From the NCBI GenBank assembly GCA_037015955.1, contig CP143548.1, forward strand, positions 1,792,001 to 1,856,000: a stretch of 64,000 nt of DNA, given 5' to 3'. This document shows positions 62,094 through 64,000 of this stretch, one piece after another. Within the stretch, counting starts at the first letter, position 1; the number at the start of each line of letters is the position of its first letter. This stretch comes from Lachnospiraceae bacterium JLR.KK008 (lineage in GTDB: Bacteria; Bacillota; Clostridia; Lachnospirales; Lachnospiraceae). The position numbers were made by a program, and so were the translations under genes. The notes under the pieces were generated by a model. That model was given only the letters and a program-made list of their open reading frames with translations. It was not told where the DNA came from and did no database searches.

Positions 62094-63203
62094 TTAGTTC
62101 ATTTGTGCTGTCACATATTCAAGACGCTGTTTTATCGTCATAGTTTTCATCTTTTCATATTCCGGCATTAAATCAATCGGTTTATAATCACCTGTAAATA
62201 ACGGGCGCAGGCGTTTTGCTACTTCCCGGACACCCACAGGCGGGACAGCGTTTCCAATCTGCCTGCGAACCTCTGTGACGTTCCCTTCAAAAATAAAGTT
62301 ATCCGGAAAAGATTGCAGTCTTGCCCTTTCCCGATTGGTCAAAGGACGAGGCTCCGGATAATGATATCCCCATGTGCCTCCACCTCCGGCAGCGATAATT
62401 GTTTTTGCCGGTTCATCCCGTTTAATCCGTCTATAAACATGGCTGATCATGCCTTTAACATACAGCGGATTATCTTTCGGGATATCAGTAAAATTACCGC
62501 CTTCCGGTATGAGTTCCAACATCTTCTTTGTTTTTTCTTTAATATTGATCAATTCATTGTTAGTTGAAACCTGCTCTACACCAACAAGTGCCTCTCCAGC
62601 GGTAACATACGGCAAATCCCCATTTGGCCCATGTGTCGGCTTCGGATGAACAAAATCAAACCCTGTGTCTATTCTTATCCCGACAAACAAAACCCGCTCC
62701 CTAAACTGAGGGACTCCATATTCCGCAAAATTATATAAATGAGGTTTAACAACATATCCCGGTGCAATACTCTCGAAATCTTTTACAATAGTGTCAATAG
62801 CTTTCCCTCCATTTGCAGTCAGCAAACCCTTTACATTCTCCGCCACAAAGGCCTTTGGCTTTTTGCCGTCAACAAATTCTGCGAAATGTCTAAACAGCCC
62901 TCCTCTTGTTCCATTCAGTCCTGGTTGTTTCCAAATAATCGAAAAATCCTGGCATGGAAAACCACCCAGAACTAAATCACATTCTGGTATGGTTTTATCT
63001 TTATATGGATTTATCTGTGTTATATCCTTATAGCGGATAACATCTCCAAAATTTGCCGCAAACGATTTACAAGCCCATTCCGCAAAATCATTTGCCCATA
63101 CAGTTTCGTATCCCTCCATATGAAAGCCAAAATCAAGTCCTCCGCATCCCGAAAAAATTGACACGATTTTCGGCTTATATGTAAAATCCTTTGTATTATC
63201 CAT
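62094..63203 (-). CDS. DNA (cytosine-5) methyltransferase
   Basis: A 369-aa enzyme with all main motifs: SIFSGCGGLDFGFHM (motif I), LVLGGFPCQDFSI (IV, catalytic Cys), FVAENVKGLL (VI), FRERVLFVGIR (VIII) and RRQIGNAVPPVGVREVAK (X). The variable target-recognition region is about residues 200-290. It methylates the site that the NgoFVII-like nuclease cuts; the site itself cannot be told. First gene of the R-M operon. Confidence 0.94.
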   Translation of the reverse strand: MDNTKDFTYKPKIVSIFSGCGGLDFGFHMEGYETVWANDFAEWACKSFAANFGDVIRYKDITQINPYKDKTIPECDLVLGGFPCQDFSIIWKQPGLNGTRGGLFRHFAEFVDGKKPKAFVAENVKGLLTANGGKAIDTIVKDFESIAPGYVVKPHLYNFAEYGVPQFRERVLFVGIRIDTGFDFVHPKPTHGPNGDLPYVTAGEALVGVEQVSTNNELINIKEKTKKMLELIPEGGNFTDIPKDNPLYVKGMISHVYRRIKRDEPAKTIIAAGGGGTWGYHYPEPRPLTNRERARLQSFPDNFIFEGNVTEVRRQIGNAVPPVGVREVAKRLRPLFTGDYKPIDLMPEYEKMKTMTIKQRLEYVTAQMN

Positions 63204-63322
63204 TTACAAGTACCTCCATAAAGTCTGTAAATATCCATCCGGCACTTGCCGTAAACTGAAAATTGTTTCCTTACTTGGAGGTAAAATGGGAACGAGACTT
63301 GCGTACACCAGTTCTTTTGCAA

Positions 63323-63468
63323 GATTGTGTACGTTCCTGTAAATGCCCGCTTCAATTTTACCCATTCTATAATACTACAAAAACACACGGTTTTCCACTG
63401 AAAATCCATATTTTTAAGCCCATTTTTTTGAGTGGCCAAAACGTACACATTTCTGTAAAAATGCCCGC

Positions 63469-63471
<3 letters not shown>
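63323..63471. repeat. imperfect direct repeats upstream of the methyltransferase
   Basis: A 30-bp block with CCTGTAAATGCCCGCTT at 63336-63352 recurs as TCTGTAAAAATGCCCGCTT at 63452-63470, each next to a TACGT/ACGTAC motif. No gene lies in 63204-63468. They may be regulator or resolvase sites. Confidence 0.5.

Positions 63472-64000
<529 letters not shown>

Overview
The window looks like the chromosome of a Lachnospiraceae-type Clostridium (Firmicutes). The reasons are Rex, TepA, YebC, an alr-mazF pair, a bifunctional NAD(P)HX repair enzyme, strong GGAGG ribosome-binding sites with ATG/GTG/TTG starts, sigma-A promoters, and large serine recombinases of the Tn4451/Tn5397 kind. This assignment is inferred from gene content only.

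Region 1 (1-26.6 kb) is ordinary chromosome, almost all on the minus strand. It holds the start of a substrate-binding lipoprotein, two signalling proteins with degenerate GGDEF domains (one with an intact EAL phosphodiesterase), topoisomerase III, aspartate-semialdehyde dehydrogenase, argininosuccinate lyase, and a plus-strand ABC transporter pair. It continues with a TepA-like protease, YebC, a CBS-domain protein, an MBL-fold lipoprotein, mazF, alr, nnr, rex, an ABC-F ATPase, isocitrate dehydrogenase and its GntR-type neighbour. The last chromosomal gene is a subtilase that is cut off at its catalytic His motif near position 27,294.

Region 2 (27.3-46.7 kb) starts with a large serine recombinase and is an integrated element. 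It carries small accessory genes, a JAMM-like protein, DUF4417-like and DUF6075-like proteins, ParB/ParA, a YdjM-like membrane protein and an IS30-family insertion. Next come a duplicated divergent regulator module, a lipoprotein, an Rpn-type nuclease/transposase and a HicAB toxin-antitoxin pair. Last are two conjugation proteins (VirB6-like membrane protein and NlpC/P60 hydrolase). No VirB4, coupling ATPase or relaxase for this conjugation set is visible.

Region 3 (46.7-52.5 kb) is a markedly AT-rich plus-strand island next to the conjugation genes. It has an AAA ATPase/TOPRIM pair resembling AbiL/RloAB-type defence. A second operon encodes two MBL-fold proteins (the second frameshifted in an A9 run, with an AGS-C-like C-terminal region), an unknown 184-aa protein with strong hairpins in its coding sequence, and a four-TM protein. 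This operon is the best candidate for an undescribed conflict system.

Region 4 (52.5-64 kb) is a mobilizable element with its own large serine recombinase, VapE-like and CHC2 replication proteins, a MobV relaxase and an oriT-like hairpin array. Its cargo is a restriction-modification cassette (C5 methyltransferase, NgoFVII-like PLD nuclease, Z1 helicase, Vsr), followed by a resolvase that runs off the window.
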